From assembly GCF_030116705.1 (NCBI RefSeq), contig NZ_JAOTIK010000001.1, positions 496,001-560,000 on the forward strand: DNA of 64,000 nucleotides, in the 5' to 3' direction. This DNA comes from Streptomyces sp. ML-6 (GTDB taxonomy: Bacteria; Actinomycetota; Actinomycetes; Streptomycetales; Streptomycetaceae). This document shows positions 8,556 through 16,257 of the stretch, in pieces. Every line of letters starts with the position of its first letter. The stretch's first letter is position 1. Both the position numbers and the translations under genes were made by a program. The notes beneath the pieces are model-generated. The model made no database searches and was not told the DNA's origin. It saw nothing but the letters and a program-made list of their open reading frames with translations.

Positions 8556-10271
8556 TCAGCGCACCACGTCCACGAAGACCGGGTTGGTGTAGAACCAGGT
8601 GTCGAGCCACGGGTTGCCCTTGCCGGGCTCGTGCGGCTGCGGGCCGTGCGGGTCGATCGCCGCACCGAGGAAGCCCGCCCCGTTGCGCCTGCCGTCGCTG
8701 CCGCGCAGCCGCAGGTAGAACGGTTCGTCCGCGCGCCCGAGCGGGATGCGCAGGGTGTACGTGCCGCGGCGGCCCGACACGTCGGAGGTGTGGGCGACCC
8801 GGGTGTCCGGGGCGTGCCAGTCGTCGCGGTCGGCGGCCGGGCCGCGGACCGCGCCGCGGATGACGTCGACGTGCTCCAGGCGCGGCAGCACGCCGTACGG
8901 GTTGCGGCGGGAGGCCGCGGTCACCGTGACGGTGAGGGTGAGCCGCTCGCCGCGCCGGGCGCGCAGCCGGCCGCCGAGCGTGGCGCTGTGGCCGCGCTCG
9001 CCGCGCACCTTGACGTCGATGCCGTCGACGAGGTGGCCGTGGTCGACCCAGACCCGGCCGGCCCGCAGCCCCTCCATCACCTGCCGGTAGCCGTACCGGG
9101 TGACGCCGACGTGCGTGCGGCTGAACTGGCCGGGCCAGAAGTCGCCGCCGGGCTGCGGCTCCTTGGTGTCGTACGGGTCGGGGAGGCGGCCGGTGTCGTC
9201 GAAGTCCTGGCCGGGCGGCCAGGCGCCGTTGGCCCAGGTGTCCTGTGCGACGCGGTGGACGTCGGAGTTGGAGGTGATGGTGAAGAGCTTGCCCTCCGCC
9301 AGCATCGCGTCCCACAGGCCGCCGACGGTCGCGGTCGCCCAGTCGAAGCCGCCGTAGGTGACGTACGCCTGGCGCGGGTAGCCGGGCCAGGAGTCGGCGG
9401 AGGGCGAGTTGTTGTACTCGCCGCGGACGTTGGTGTCCGGATGCCAGCCCGGGATCGCACCGGCCTGGGCGCCGGGGGCGCCCTCCATGCCGATCATGAT
9501 CTCGGGGGCGGCGTCGCGCCAGCCGCGCATCTCGTGCGGGGAGTCGATGCCGAGCCGCATGGGGTGGTTGGCGAGGACGAGGACGTCGTCGACGTACCGG
9601 GTGCGGCGCTGCTCGGCCAGCCATTTGAGGGCCTTGATCGCGTGCGCCTCGTTGCGCGGGGTGTCGGGGTGCGTCGGGGCGCCGGCCGTGTAGCCGAGCA
9701 GCTTGCCGTCGAAGGCCTCCTCGAAGCGGGTGAGCAGGTCGACCTCGTGCCGTCCGGGCGGCGAGAAGACGGTGCAGTGCTCGGCGCCGGGGATGTACCA
9801 CTCCAGTCCCTGGAAGATCAGCATGCGCTTGTTCTCGGCGCGGGCCCGCAGGATCTCCCGGTGTTCGAGCGCGGCGCCGCGCTCGGCGTGGCCGATGTTG
9901 CTGTGCTCGGTGAATACCATCCAGTCGAGGCCGAACTTCTGTCCTGCCGAGGCGAGTTGGGAGAAGGTGTACTTGGCGTCGTGACTGTAGACGGAGTGGT
10001 TGTGGTGGTCCCCGACCAGGTAGACCAGATTGGGGGCTTGCCCGTTGCCTCCCCCGTTGCCGTTCCCGTTGCCGTTCCCCTGTCCGTTGCCGTTTCCGTG
10101 GGGCCGGTTTCCCCGCCCGTTGGCCAGTGCGGGCAGCGGCAGCGAGGCGGCGGCGAAGGCCGCTCCGAACAGGCCGGCGCGGCGCATCAGCCCTCGCCGG
10201 CTGAGCCCCTGGGGGTCGAGCGATTCCGCGGGCACCTGGGGGTCGGCCCATTCGGGCACGGGGCGGTACAT
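8556..10271 (-). CDS. Tat-exported PHP-type (CehA/McbA-like) metallohydrolase
   Basis: This 571-aa secreted enzyme carries a twin-arginine signal (SRRGLM at 24-29, hydrophobic core 33-45, ALA|NG near residue 50). A 28-residue linker made almost only of Asn and Gly (about 51-78) follows, then a PHP-like metal-dependent hydrolase domain beginning DHHNHSVYSHD (88-98). Further likely ligands are in EWYIPGAEH, LANHPMRL and NSDVH. A C-terminal beta-sandwich-like region starts at about residue 400. CehA/McbA relatives hydrolyse carbamate or phosphate esters, but the substrate here is not inferable. Tat export suggests the metals are loaded in the cytoplasm. The ATG at 10271 has AAGGAGAA upstream. 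It is divergent from the TetR gene. Confidence 0.82.
   Translation of the reverse strand: MYRPVPEWADPQVPAESLDPQGLSRRGLMRRAGLFGAAFAAASLPLPALANGRGNRPHGNGNGQGNGNGNGNGGGNGQAPNLVYLVGDHHNHSVYSHDAKYTFSQLASAGQKFGLDWMVFTEHSNIGHAERGAALEHREILRARAENKRMLIFQGLEWYIPGAEHCTVFSPPGRHEVDLLTRFEEAFDGKLLGYTAGAPTHPDTPRNEAHAIKALKWLAEQRRTRYVDDVLVLANHPMRLGIDSPHEMRGWRDAAPEIMIGMEGAPGAQAGAIPGWHPDTNVRGEYNNSPSADSWPGYPRQAYVTYGGFDWATATVGGLWDAMLAEGKLFTITSNSDVHRVAQDTWANGAWPPGQDFDDTGRLPDPYDTKEPQPGGDFWPGQFSRTHVGVTRYGYRQVMEGLRAGRVWVDHGHLVDGIDVKVRGERGHSATLGGRLRARRGERLTLTVTVTAASRRNPYGVLPRLEHVDVIRGAVRGPAADRDDWHAPDTRVAHTSDVSGRRGTYTLRIPLGRADEPFYLRLRGSDGRRNGAGFLGAAIDPHGPQPHEPGKGNPWLDTWFYTNPVFVDVVR
10038..10121 (-). repeat. short tandem repeat encoding a Gly/Asn linker
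   Basis: Tandem GGCAACGG-type hexamer units encode residues 51-78 of the Tat-exported metallohydrolase. This low-complexity linker tethers the signal region to the catalytic domain and should be length-variable between strains. Confidence 0.7.
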
Positions 10272-10524
10272 GGGTGTGGTTCTCCTTCGTACGGGGCGGC
10301 GGTGTTCCGCGGTCCGGGCCTCGGCGCCGCCACGAAGAGGATTCCCTCATTCCGGAACGACCCGGTGAACCCGGGCCGAAATGCGGGGGTCACCCCCGGG
10401 GCACACCGGTGCCGGGCCCGCCGCAAGGCCCCGCCCGGCCGGGGCCGCGTCCGCTTCCCCTCCATCCACCACGGAAACCATTGCGCCGAGGGGGCGCCAG
10501 TGGTTGAGTGGAGAACTGAAGATA

Positions 10525-10538
10525 TGAATCGAGGTTCA
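10525..10538. promoter_or_regulatory. possible TetR operator
   Basis: TGAATCGAGGTTCA is an imperfect dyad (TGAA...TTCA ends, 10 of 14 symmetric) 8 bp before the GTG start of the TetR gene. The position suits autorepression. The symmetry is modest. Confidence 0.3.
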
Positions 10539-10545
10539 GATCATC

Positions 10546-11157
10546 GTGGCCTACCGACCCACCGCCCGTACGGAGGCGACCCGGCTCGCGCACCGCGAGC
10601 GGCTGCTCGACGCGGCACGGCAACTGCTGGCCGAGGGTGGCTACGCGGCGGCCAGTGTGTCCGCGCTCGCCCGGCGGGCCGACGTCTCCACCGGCAGCGT
10701 GTACAACCACTTCGCCTCCAAGCAGGAGCTGCTGGCCGCGGTCTTCCGGCACGTCGCGGGCCACGAGCTCGACGCGGTGCGCAAGGCCGTACGGGCCCGG
10801 GAGGGGGTCGCCGAGCAGTTGCGCGCCCTCGTCGAGGTCTTCTCGTACCGTGCCCTGCGCGCTCCCCGTACGGCCTGGGCGCTGCTGGCCGAGCCGGTCG
10901 ACCCGCTCGTCGAGGAGGAGCGGCTGACCTACCGGCGCGGCTATCACGACCTCGCCGAGACGATCATCGTCGCCGGTGTCGATTCGGGTGAACTGCCCCC
11001 GCAGGACGCCCGGTTGTCGGCCGCCGCCGTGATCGGCGCGGTCGGTGAGGCGCTGATCGGCCCGCTGTCGCCGGTCGGCGTGCGGACCGACCCGGCGCCG
11101 GTCGTGGAGGGCATCACGATGCTGTGCCTCAGGGCGGTCGGCGCCAGGAGCGCCTGA
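10546..11157 (+). CDS. TetR-family transcriptional regulator
   Basis: This 203-aa repressor has the N-terminal TetR helix-turn-helix: a LLDAARQLLAEGGYAAASVS helix pair, then the recognition region ARRADVSTGSVYNHFASKQE (about residues 42-61). The remainder is the helical ligand-binding and dimerisation domain. It lies 93 bp upstream of, and co-directional with, the AidB-like acyl-CoA dehydrogenase gene, so a shared regulated transcript is likely and an acyl-CoA or fatty-acid ligand is a reasonable guess. The GTG at 10546 gives a normal TetR beginning (MAYRPTARTEATRLAHRERLL). A dyad-like TGAATC/GGTTCA element lies just upstream at about 10525-10538 and may be its operator. Confidence 0.88.
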   Translation: MAYRPTARTEATRLAHRERLLDAARQLLAEGGYAAASVSALARRADVSTGSVYNHFASKQELLAAVFRHVAGHELDAVRKAVRAREGVAEQLRALVEVFSYRALRAPRTAWALLAEPVDPLVEEERLTYRRGYHDLAETIIVAGVDSGELPPQDARLSAAAVIGAVGEALIGPLSPVGVRTDPAPVVEGITMLCLRAVGARSA

Positions 11158-11250
11158 ACGCCCGCCGGGTGGCCCCCGACGCGGCCACCCGGCCGGTTCC
11201 GGAACCGGACCGGCCGCCGCCCACCCCCGTCGACCCAGGACAGGACCGAC

Positions 11251-12954
11251 ATGACCGTCACCGCACACCGGACCGGCCCCGGGGCCACGGCCCCCGCGCC
11301 GCACCCCACCCACGAGGTCACCAACCAGGCTCCGCCCAGGACCGGTCTCGACGAGTACGGCACCAACCCGCCGCTCGTCGAGGCCGTCCGCGCCTTCGGG
11401 GCCGCCCGGCACGAACCCGGGCTGCACGAGATCGGCACGCTGGTCGGCTCCGAGCGGTTCCAGACCGACGCGGAACTGGCCCACACCTCCCCGCCCGTCC
11501 TGCGCACCCATGACCGATACGGGCACCGCGTCGACGAGATCGAGTTCCACCCCGCGTACCACGAGATCATCGGCGCGGCCGTCGCGCACGGCACGCACAC
11601 GGCGGGCTGGGCCGACCCGAAGCCCGGCGCGGCGGTGGGGCGGGCGGCCTCGTTCATGCTGTTCGCCCAGGTCGAGCCCGGTCACGCCTGCCCGATGTCC
11701 ATGTCTCACGCCGTGGTCCCGGTCCTGCAGCGCGATCCGGACGTGGGGCGGGAGTGGCTGCCGGGGCTGCTGAGCCGTTCGTACGACCCCCGCACGATCG
11801 CCCCGGGCGAGAAGTCCGGGCTCACCTTCGGCATGGGGATGACGGAGAAGCAGGGTGGCTCCGACGTCCGCGCCAACACCACCCGGGCCGTTGCGCTGGC
11901 CTCCGACCCCGAGGGCCGGGCCCATCTGCTGACCGGCCACAAGTGGTTCTTCTCCGCCCCGCAGTCGGACGCCTTCCTGGTCCTGGCCCAGGCCGAGGCC
12001 GGGCTCACCTGCTTCCTCGTGCCGCGGGTGCTGCCCGACGGCACCCGCAACACCATCCGCGTCCAGCGGCTGAAGAACAAGCTCGGCAACAAGTCGAACG
12101 CCTCCTCCGAGGTGGAGTTCGACGGCACCTGGGCGGTCCGGGTCGGCGAGCCCGGCCGCGGTGTGCCGACCATCATCGAGATGGTCAACCACACCCGGCT
12201 GGACTGTGTGCTCGGCACCACCGCGGGCATGCGCCAGTCGGTGTCCGAGGCGATCTGGCACGCCCGCCACCGCAGCGCCTTCGGCGCCCGGCTGGCCGAC
12301 CAGCCGGCCATGGCGGCGGTCCTGGCCGACCTGGCGCTGGAGACGGAGGCGGCGACCTGGACCTCGCTGCGCCTGGCGCACGCGTACGAGAGCGACAGCG
12401 GCGAGTCCGAGGCGATGTTCCGCCGGCTGGCCACCGCCGTGTCGAAGTACTGGATCTGCAAGCGCGGTCCGCACCACGCCTACGAGGCGCTGGAGTGCCT
12501 GGGCGGCAACGGCTACACCGAGGACTGGCCACTGGCCCGCCGCTACCGCGAGCAGCCGGTGATGGCGGTGTGGGAGGGGTCCGGCAACGTCATCGCCCTC
12601 GACGTGCTCCGGGGGATCGCCAGGACCCCGCAGTCGCTGGACGCCTTCTGGGCCGAGCTGGACACCACGGCGGGCGCCAGTGACGTGCTGGACGCGCATG
12701 TGCGCCGGGTGCGCCGGGAACTCGCGGAGGACCTGGGCGACCCGCTCGCCGCGCAGACCCGGGCCCGTGCCACGGTCGAGGGCATGGCACTGGCCCTGCA
12801 GGCCTCGCTGATGCTCCGGCACGCCCCCTCGGGATCGGCCGAGGCGTTCGTCGCCGCCCGGCTCGGCGAGGGCCGCGGCCACCAGTACGGCATCCTGCCG
12901 CGCGGCACCGACGCGGCGGCGATCGTGGAGCGGCACTTCGGCGCCGCCGGCTGA
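11251..12954 (+). CDS. aidB: AidB-like acyl-CoA dehydrogenase
   Basis: This 567-aa flavoprotein belongs to the AidB branch of the acyl-CoA dehydrogenase family, whose E. coli member is induced by alkylation damage. The middle beta domain has the flavin-contacting GMGMTEKQGGSDVRANTT segment and HKWFFSAPQSDAF. The helical C-terminal domain carries ECLGGNGYTEDWPLARRYRE and then VWEGSGNVIALDVLR, where the glutamate occupies the catalytic-base position. The length is typical of AidB (about 540) rather than ordinary acyl-CoA dehydrogenases (about 380), and the C-terminal extension is present. The ATG at 11251 follows an ACAGGACCGAC leader. The upstream TetR gene is the likely regulator. In actinobacteria such proteins may act in isovalerate-type metabolism rather than DNA repair. 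Confidence 0.85.
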   Translation: MTVTAHRTGPGATAPAPHPTHEVTNQAPPRTGLDEYGTNPPLVEAVRAFGAARHEPGLHEIGTLVGSERFQTDAELAHTSPPVLRTHDRYGHRVDEIEFHPAYHEIIGAAVAHGTHTAGWADPKPGAAVGRAASFMLFAQVEPGHACPMSMSHAVVPVLQRDPDVGREWLPGLLSRSYDPRTIAPGEKSGLTFGMGMTEKQGGSDVRANTTRAVALASDPEGRAHLLTGHKWFFSAPQSDAFLVLAQAEAGLTCFLVPRVLPDGTRNTIRVQRLKNKLGNKSNASSEVEFDGTWAVRVGEPGRGVPTIIEMVNHTRLDCVLGTTAGMRQSVSEAIWHARHRSAFGARLADQPAMAAVLADLALETEAATWTSLRLAHAYESDSGESEAMFRRLATAVSKYWICKRGPHHAYEALECLGGNGYTEDWPLARRYREQPVMAVWEGSGNVIALDVLRGIARTPQSLDAFWAELDTTAGASDVLDAHVRRVRRELAEDLGDPLAAQTRARATVEGMALALQASLMLRHAPSGSAEAFVAARLGEGRGHQYGILPRGTDAAAIVERHFGAAG

Positions 12955-12992
12955 TCCGCCGGTGCTCCCCCGGCGTGCGGGCGGCTGTTCCG

Positions 12993-13009
12993 GCCCCGGG
13001 CGCCGGGGC
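12993..13009. terminator. short hairpin between convergent genes
   Basis: GCCCCGG (12993-12999) and CCGGGGC (13003-13009) can form a 7-bp stem with a 3-nt loop, about 40 nt past the aidB stop and before the convergent small gene. No T-run is present. Confidence 0.35.
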
Positions 13010-13126
13010 GGCCTCGCCCAGGGCCGGGTCGCGCACCGCCGTCACGAGGCGGCTGCCCACGACCTCGCCGCCCGGCCCCACGGCCATCGCCGCGCCGGGG
13101 CCACCGCCGGGCGTCCGGGCCCGGGT

Positions 13127-13426
13127 TCAGCCCGTGGTGTCGGACCATGCGTACGGCGGGGAGACGGGTCCGCTCGCGGGTCCGGCCCCGACGGTCTCCA
13201 GGTCCTTGTCGGCGACCCTCATCAGCTGTGCGGCGACGTCCTTCATGGCGCGGCTCGCCGCGAGTTCGTCACCGATGGCGGGCACGTCCACGTCCTGCGG
13301 GTTGCAGCGGGCGACCCCGTGCCCGGTGAGCTTCATGGCGCCGGTGTCCAGCACCGCCTCGGCCCTGGTCGTCCCGTCGTCCTCGGTCAGCCCGAGGCGG
13401 AGCCGCCACTCCAGTGTGCGGGTCAT
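13127..13426 (-). CDS. DUF1876-like small protein
   Basis: This 99-aa protein resembles the actinobacterial DUF1876 family, compact double-stranded-RNA-binding-like proteins of unknown role. Visible family features are the opening MTRTLEWRLRLGLTEDDGTT, the VLDTGAMKLTGHGVARCNP strand-turn and DVPAIGDELAASRAMKDVA, which forms the C-terminal helix. The last 30 residues are divergent. The ATG at 13426 has AGGGAGGTG 4 nt upstream. It lies divergent from the PP2C phosphatase gene and convergent with aidB. Family members are abundant in Streptomyces, often in several paralogues. No function is known to me. Confidence 0.8.
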   Translation of the reverse strand: MTRTLEWRLRLGLTEDDGTTRAEAVLDTGAMKLTGHGVARCNPQDVDVPAIGDELAASRAMKDVAAQLMRVADKDLETVGAGPASGPVSPPYAWSDTTG

Positions 13427-13551
13427 CGCGCACCTCCCTGCGACCGCGTCCGGTCCCGTGCACCGCCTCGACGCGGTCCTGTCACCAGGATCCACCCGTT
13501 CCGGGGCCTCTGCCCGTTCCCGCTCGCCCTGCGCGAATCGCACCTCCGCCG

Positions 13552-13557
13552 TAGTAT
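13552..13557 (+). promoter_or_regulatory. possible -10 element for the phosphatase gene
   Basis: TAGTAT is a good match to the Streptomyces vegetative -10 box, 129 bp upstream of the PP2C start. I do not find a convincing -35, so this is a weak call. Confidence 0.25.
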
Positions 13558-13685
13558 GCAGGGAACCGAAATCCGCCGGAGACGGGCGAGGGCCGACCGA
13601 CGGCGCCGGTCCGGCGATGTCCCGGAAGGCCCTGCGGCAGGACCCGCGCCGCGCTCCGCGGACGAGACGCAGGGGGGAGCGGCCC

Positions 13686-14516
13686 ATGAACCGGCGTCGT
13701 CCTCCCCGCTCGGCCAGCGCCCAGGAGCTGCTCACCACCCTGCAGCAGCTGACGTCCCGGGCGCGCCGCGAGGTGGAGCTGCACCAGGCCCGGGTGGAAC
13801 TGGCGGAGGCCCTCCAGCGGGAGATGCTGCCCGCCTCGCTGCCCGCCCGGCCGGGGCTCCGGACCGCCGCCCGGTACACCCCGGCCCGCAGTGGGCTGGA
13901 CATCGGCGGCGACTGGTACGACGGATTCGTGCTGCCGGACGGCTCGCTGGCGTTCACCATCGGGGACGTGCAGGGCCACGACGTCGAGGCGGCCGCGTTC
14001 ATGGGCCAGATCCGCGTCGCCATGCGGGCCATCGCCACCACCGAGGCGGACCCCGGCGAGATCGTGGGCCGGACCAACGACCTGCTCGTATCGGTGGACT
14101 CCGGCCTCTTCGCGACCTGCACGTTCGTCCGTCTCGACCCGAAGTCGCGGGAGTTGCACAGCGCCCGTGCCGGGCATGTCGCGGCGGTGTGGGCCACGAC
14201 CGACGGGCGCTTCGGCGTCACCAGTGACGAGGGCGGTCTGCCGCTGGGCATCCAGCCGGGCGAGCGTTACCCGGTCACCCGGCGGCGGCTGGCGGACTCC
14301 GGGGCGTTCGTGCTGCTCACGGACGGTGTGGTGGAGGGGCCCTCGTTCCCGATCGACCAGGGGCTGGACGCGGTGGCCCGGCTGGTGCTCTCCCGGGTGC
14401 GCGCCGACGCCGGGGAGCTGGCCGACGCGGTCCTGGGAGCGGCGGAGCAGACCGGGCACCAGGACGACGCCGCCGTTCTCGTGGTCCGGCACGGGGCCGT
14501 TCCCGGCCGGGAGTGA
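13686..14516 (+). CDS. SpoIIE/RsbU-type PP2C serine phosphatase
   Basis: This 276-aa cytoplasmic phosphatase would dephosphorylate a serine on an anti-sigma-antagonist-type protein. A short N-terminal coiled region (about 12-55, LLTTLQQLTSRARREVELHQARVELAEALQREMLP) resembles the RsbU linker. The catalytic domain shows DIGGDWYD, GDVQGHDVEAA, a central FVRLDPKS strand, TDGVVEGPS and QDDAAVLVV, giving all the acidic metal ligands. There is no sensor domain (PAS, GAF) of its own. The next gene, 59 bp downstream, is a MASE1 membrane sensor, which suggests a two-protein signalling unit. The ATG at 13686 follows GGGGGAGCGGCCC. An anti-sigma kinase or antagonist is not in view. Confidence 0.88.
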   Translation: MNRRRPPRSASAQELLTTLQQLTSRARREVELHQARVELAEALQREMLPASLPARPGLRTAARYTPARSGLDIGGDWYDGFVLPDGSLAFTIGDVQGHDVEAAAFMGQIRVAMRAIATTEADPGEIVGRTNDLLVSVDSGLFATCTFVRLDPKSRELHSARAGHVAAVWATTDGRFGVTSDEGGLPLGIQPGERYPVTRRRLADSGAFVLLTDGVVEGPSFPIDQGLDAVARLVLSRVRADAGELADAVLGAAEQTGHQDDAAVLVVRHGAVPGRE

Positions 14517-14575
14517 GGCCCGGACCCGCCGGGCCGCGCGTGTCACACGGCCGCCACCCGTCCGGGCGGTGTCTG

Positions 14576-15580
14576 ATGAGATGTGTGATCCGCAGCGAGA
14601 GAACCGGACGTGCGGCCGCGGCCGCCCTGCGCAACCTGGCCGTCGCCGCTGCCTACTACGCGGCCGGAGGGCTCGGCCTGATCCAGGAGGTGTCCGTCCA
14701 CGGCGCGGTCGTCACCCCGCTGTGGCCGCCGACCGGCATCGCGCTGGGCGCCCTGCTCTGCCTGGGACCGGGGGTCTGGCCCGGCATCGCCCTGGGCTCG
14801 CTCCTCGTGGTCGCCACGCTCAGCGGCTCGGTCACGCCCTCCACCTTCGCCGTCGTGGCGGGCAACACCCTGGCCCCCCTCTGTTCGTACCTCATGCTGC
14901 GCAGGGCCGGTTTCCGCAGGGAGCTGGACCGGCTGCGCGACGGTGTGGTGCTCGTCTTCCTCGGCGCACTGGGCGGAATGGTCATCAGCGCGACCGTGGG
15001 CACGGGCATGCTGGTGCTGGACGGCAAACTGCCCCTGGACGGGTTCTGGCCGGTCTGGGCGGCGTGGTGGGCGGGTGACGCGATGGGCGTCCTGGTGGTC
15101 GCTCCCCTGCTGCTCGTGCTGCGCAGGGCGCGGATGCCGCGGGCCACCGACCGGTGGATCGAGGCGGGCGCGCTGCTGGCCGTCTCCGCCGCGGTGGCGC
15201 TGCCGGCGACCAGGGGCTCGCTGGCGCTGATCTATCTGGTGTTCCCGCTGCTCATCTGGGCGGCCCTGCGCTTCCAGCTGGCGGGCAGCGCGCCCTGCGC
15301 CTTCCTGGTGTCGGTCCTGGCCGCCGTGGCGGCCGCGGAGGGAGTGGGCCCGTTCGCGGGCCGGAGCATCCTGCACGTGATGGTCGACCTCACCGTGTTC
15401 AACGGTTCCGTGGCCCTGACCGCGCTCCTGCTCGCGGCGGTGGTGACCGAGCAGAACAACGTCCGGTCCAGGATCGAGCGGGCCTGCGAGGAACTGGCCG
15501 AGGTGGTCGAGCATCTGGCGCCGGGACGGGGCACGGCAGCCTGGCCGCCCCGGTCCGGGAACAAGCTCGACCACCACTGA
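14576..15580 (+). CDS. MASE1-domain integral membrane sensor without output domain
   Basis: This 334-aa protein has eight or so hydrophobic helices of the MASE1 sensory domain, beginning LAVAAAYYAAGGLGLIQEV and containing the characteristic VVTPLWPPTGIALGAL segment. After the last helix only about 40 residues remain (a short helix RSRIERACEELAEVVEHL and a charged tail), so there is no kinase, GGDEF or PP2C domain. The upstream gene encodes a cytosolic PP2C without a sensor, and the two may work as split sensor and effector. The ATG at 14576 is used; a GTG at 14513 overlapping the phosphatase stop would add 21 low-complexity residues and is less likely. Confidence 0.82.
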   Translation: MRCVIRSERTGRAAAAALRNLAVAAAYYAAGGLGLIQEVSVHGAVVTPLWPPTGIALGALLCLGPGVWPGIALGSLLVVATLSGSVTPSTFAVVAGNTLAPLCSYLMLRRAGFRRELDRLRDGVVLVFLGALGGMVISATVGTGMLVLDGKLPLDGFWPVWAAWWAGDAMGVLVVAPLLLVLRRARMPRATDRWIEAGALLAVSAAVALPATRGSLALIYLVFPLLIWAALRFQLAGSAPCAFLVSVLAAVAAAEGVGPFAGRSILHVMVDLTVFNGSVALTALLLAAVVTEQNNVRSRIERACEELAEVVEHLAPGRGTAAWPPRSGNKLDHH

Positions 15581-15857
15581 CCCGTCGTGCCGCCCCGGCG
15601 CGCACCCGACGACCGCACGCCCCCGGCGCCCCGGGCCCGTGCATGCCGGCGCGCACAAACATGGTCGCGCGCCGGGAACGCCCCGGGAGGGGCGGGGCCC
15701 CGAACGCGGGCGCACGGACCCGGGCGCGGGCGCGGCCACCGGCGCACGGGCCCGATCGTCCAGGCCGAAACGATCCGGCCATCGACTGTCGCCGTCCGCC
15801 CCTCCCGGCGGTCCCGCGCCCCGGGCCACCGCCCCCTCCCACGGCCGCGGCAGAGCT

Positions 15858-15871
15858 GCGGCATATGCCGC
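15858..15871. promoter_or_regulatory. perfect 14-bp palindrome
   Basis: GCGGCATATGCCGC is fully self-complementary. It lies 387 bp upstream of the exopolysaccharide sugar transferase and 278 bp past the MASE1 gene. It may be a regulator binding site; no other copy stands out in the window. Confidence 0.3.
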
Positions 15872-16184
15872 CACCGCGCCCCGAACATGAGATTCCGGCC
15901 CCGTTCTCCCCCGGGGCGCCACCTCGCGCCCGTTCATTCGTTTGTTGGCCGGGGAAGGTCTCCCGGCACCGCACGGTCGCGGACGAACCTGGTGGAGGGG
16001 CCACGCAGTCGATGGCGTACATGTCCGCACACAACCCGATTCAGGTGCCTTCCAAATGCCAACAGTCGCCCACAGACCACAGGATTCGGCGCGGAACGGG
16101 ACGAGATCTGAGTCAGTGCGCATGTCTGAACTTCACGAGAACTCCAGCGAAATGGCACGTCTGTGGATATCGTGCAGCGAGCGA

Positions 16185-16223
16185 GGGCGCATCCGTCAGT
16201 CCATGGGATCGGCGGATGCGCCC
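16185..16223 (+). promoter_or_regulatory. leader hairpin before the exopolysaccharide sugar transferase
   Basis: GGGCGCATCCG (16185-16195) and CGGATGCGCCC (16213-16223) form a perfect 11-bp stem with a 17-nt loop, ending 34 nt before the ATG at 16258. In the mRNA it would be a stable structure close to the ribosome binding site, suited to an attenuator, a processing site or a translational block. It lacks a T-run and so is not a standard terminator. Confidence 0.5.
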
Positions 16224-16257
16224 CGTTTATGGCGATGCAACTGTGACTGGGGGGTTC

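Larger units (their letters stand above)
15581..16257. other. 677-bp leader/intergenic region of the exopolysaccharide locus
   Basis: This is the longest gene-free stretch. From about 15,950 on it is less G+C-rich than the flanks. It contains a 14-bp palindrome at 15,858-15,871 and an 11-bp-stem hairpin at 16,185-16,223 close to the sugar transferase start. The transferase frame stays open upstream (possible ATG at 16,014), but that segment has atypical composition and no ribosome binding site. I read the region as promoter plus structured 5' leader. Confidence 0.6.

Noticed and set aside
16014..16257. Upstream in-frame extension of the sugar transferase from an ATG at 16014
   Set aside because: It would translate through the 11-bp hairpin, has atypical Cys-rich composition and no ribosome binding site. 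The ATG at 16258 follows a G-rich leader and gives the usual length.
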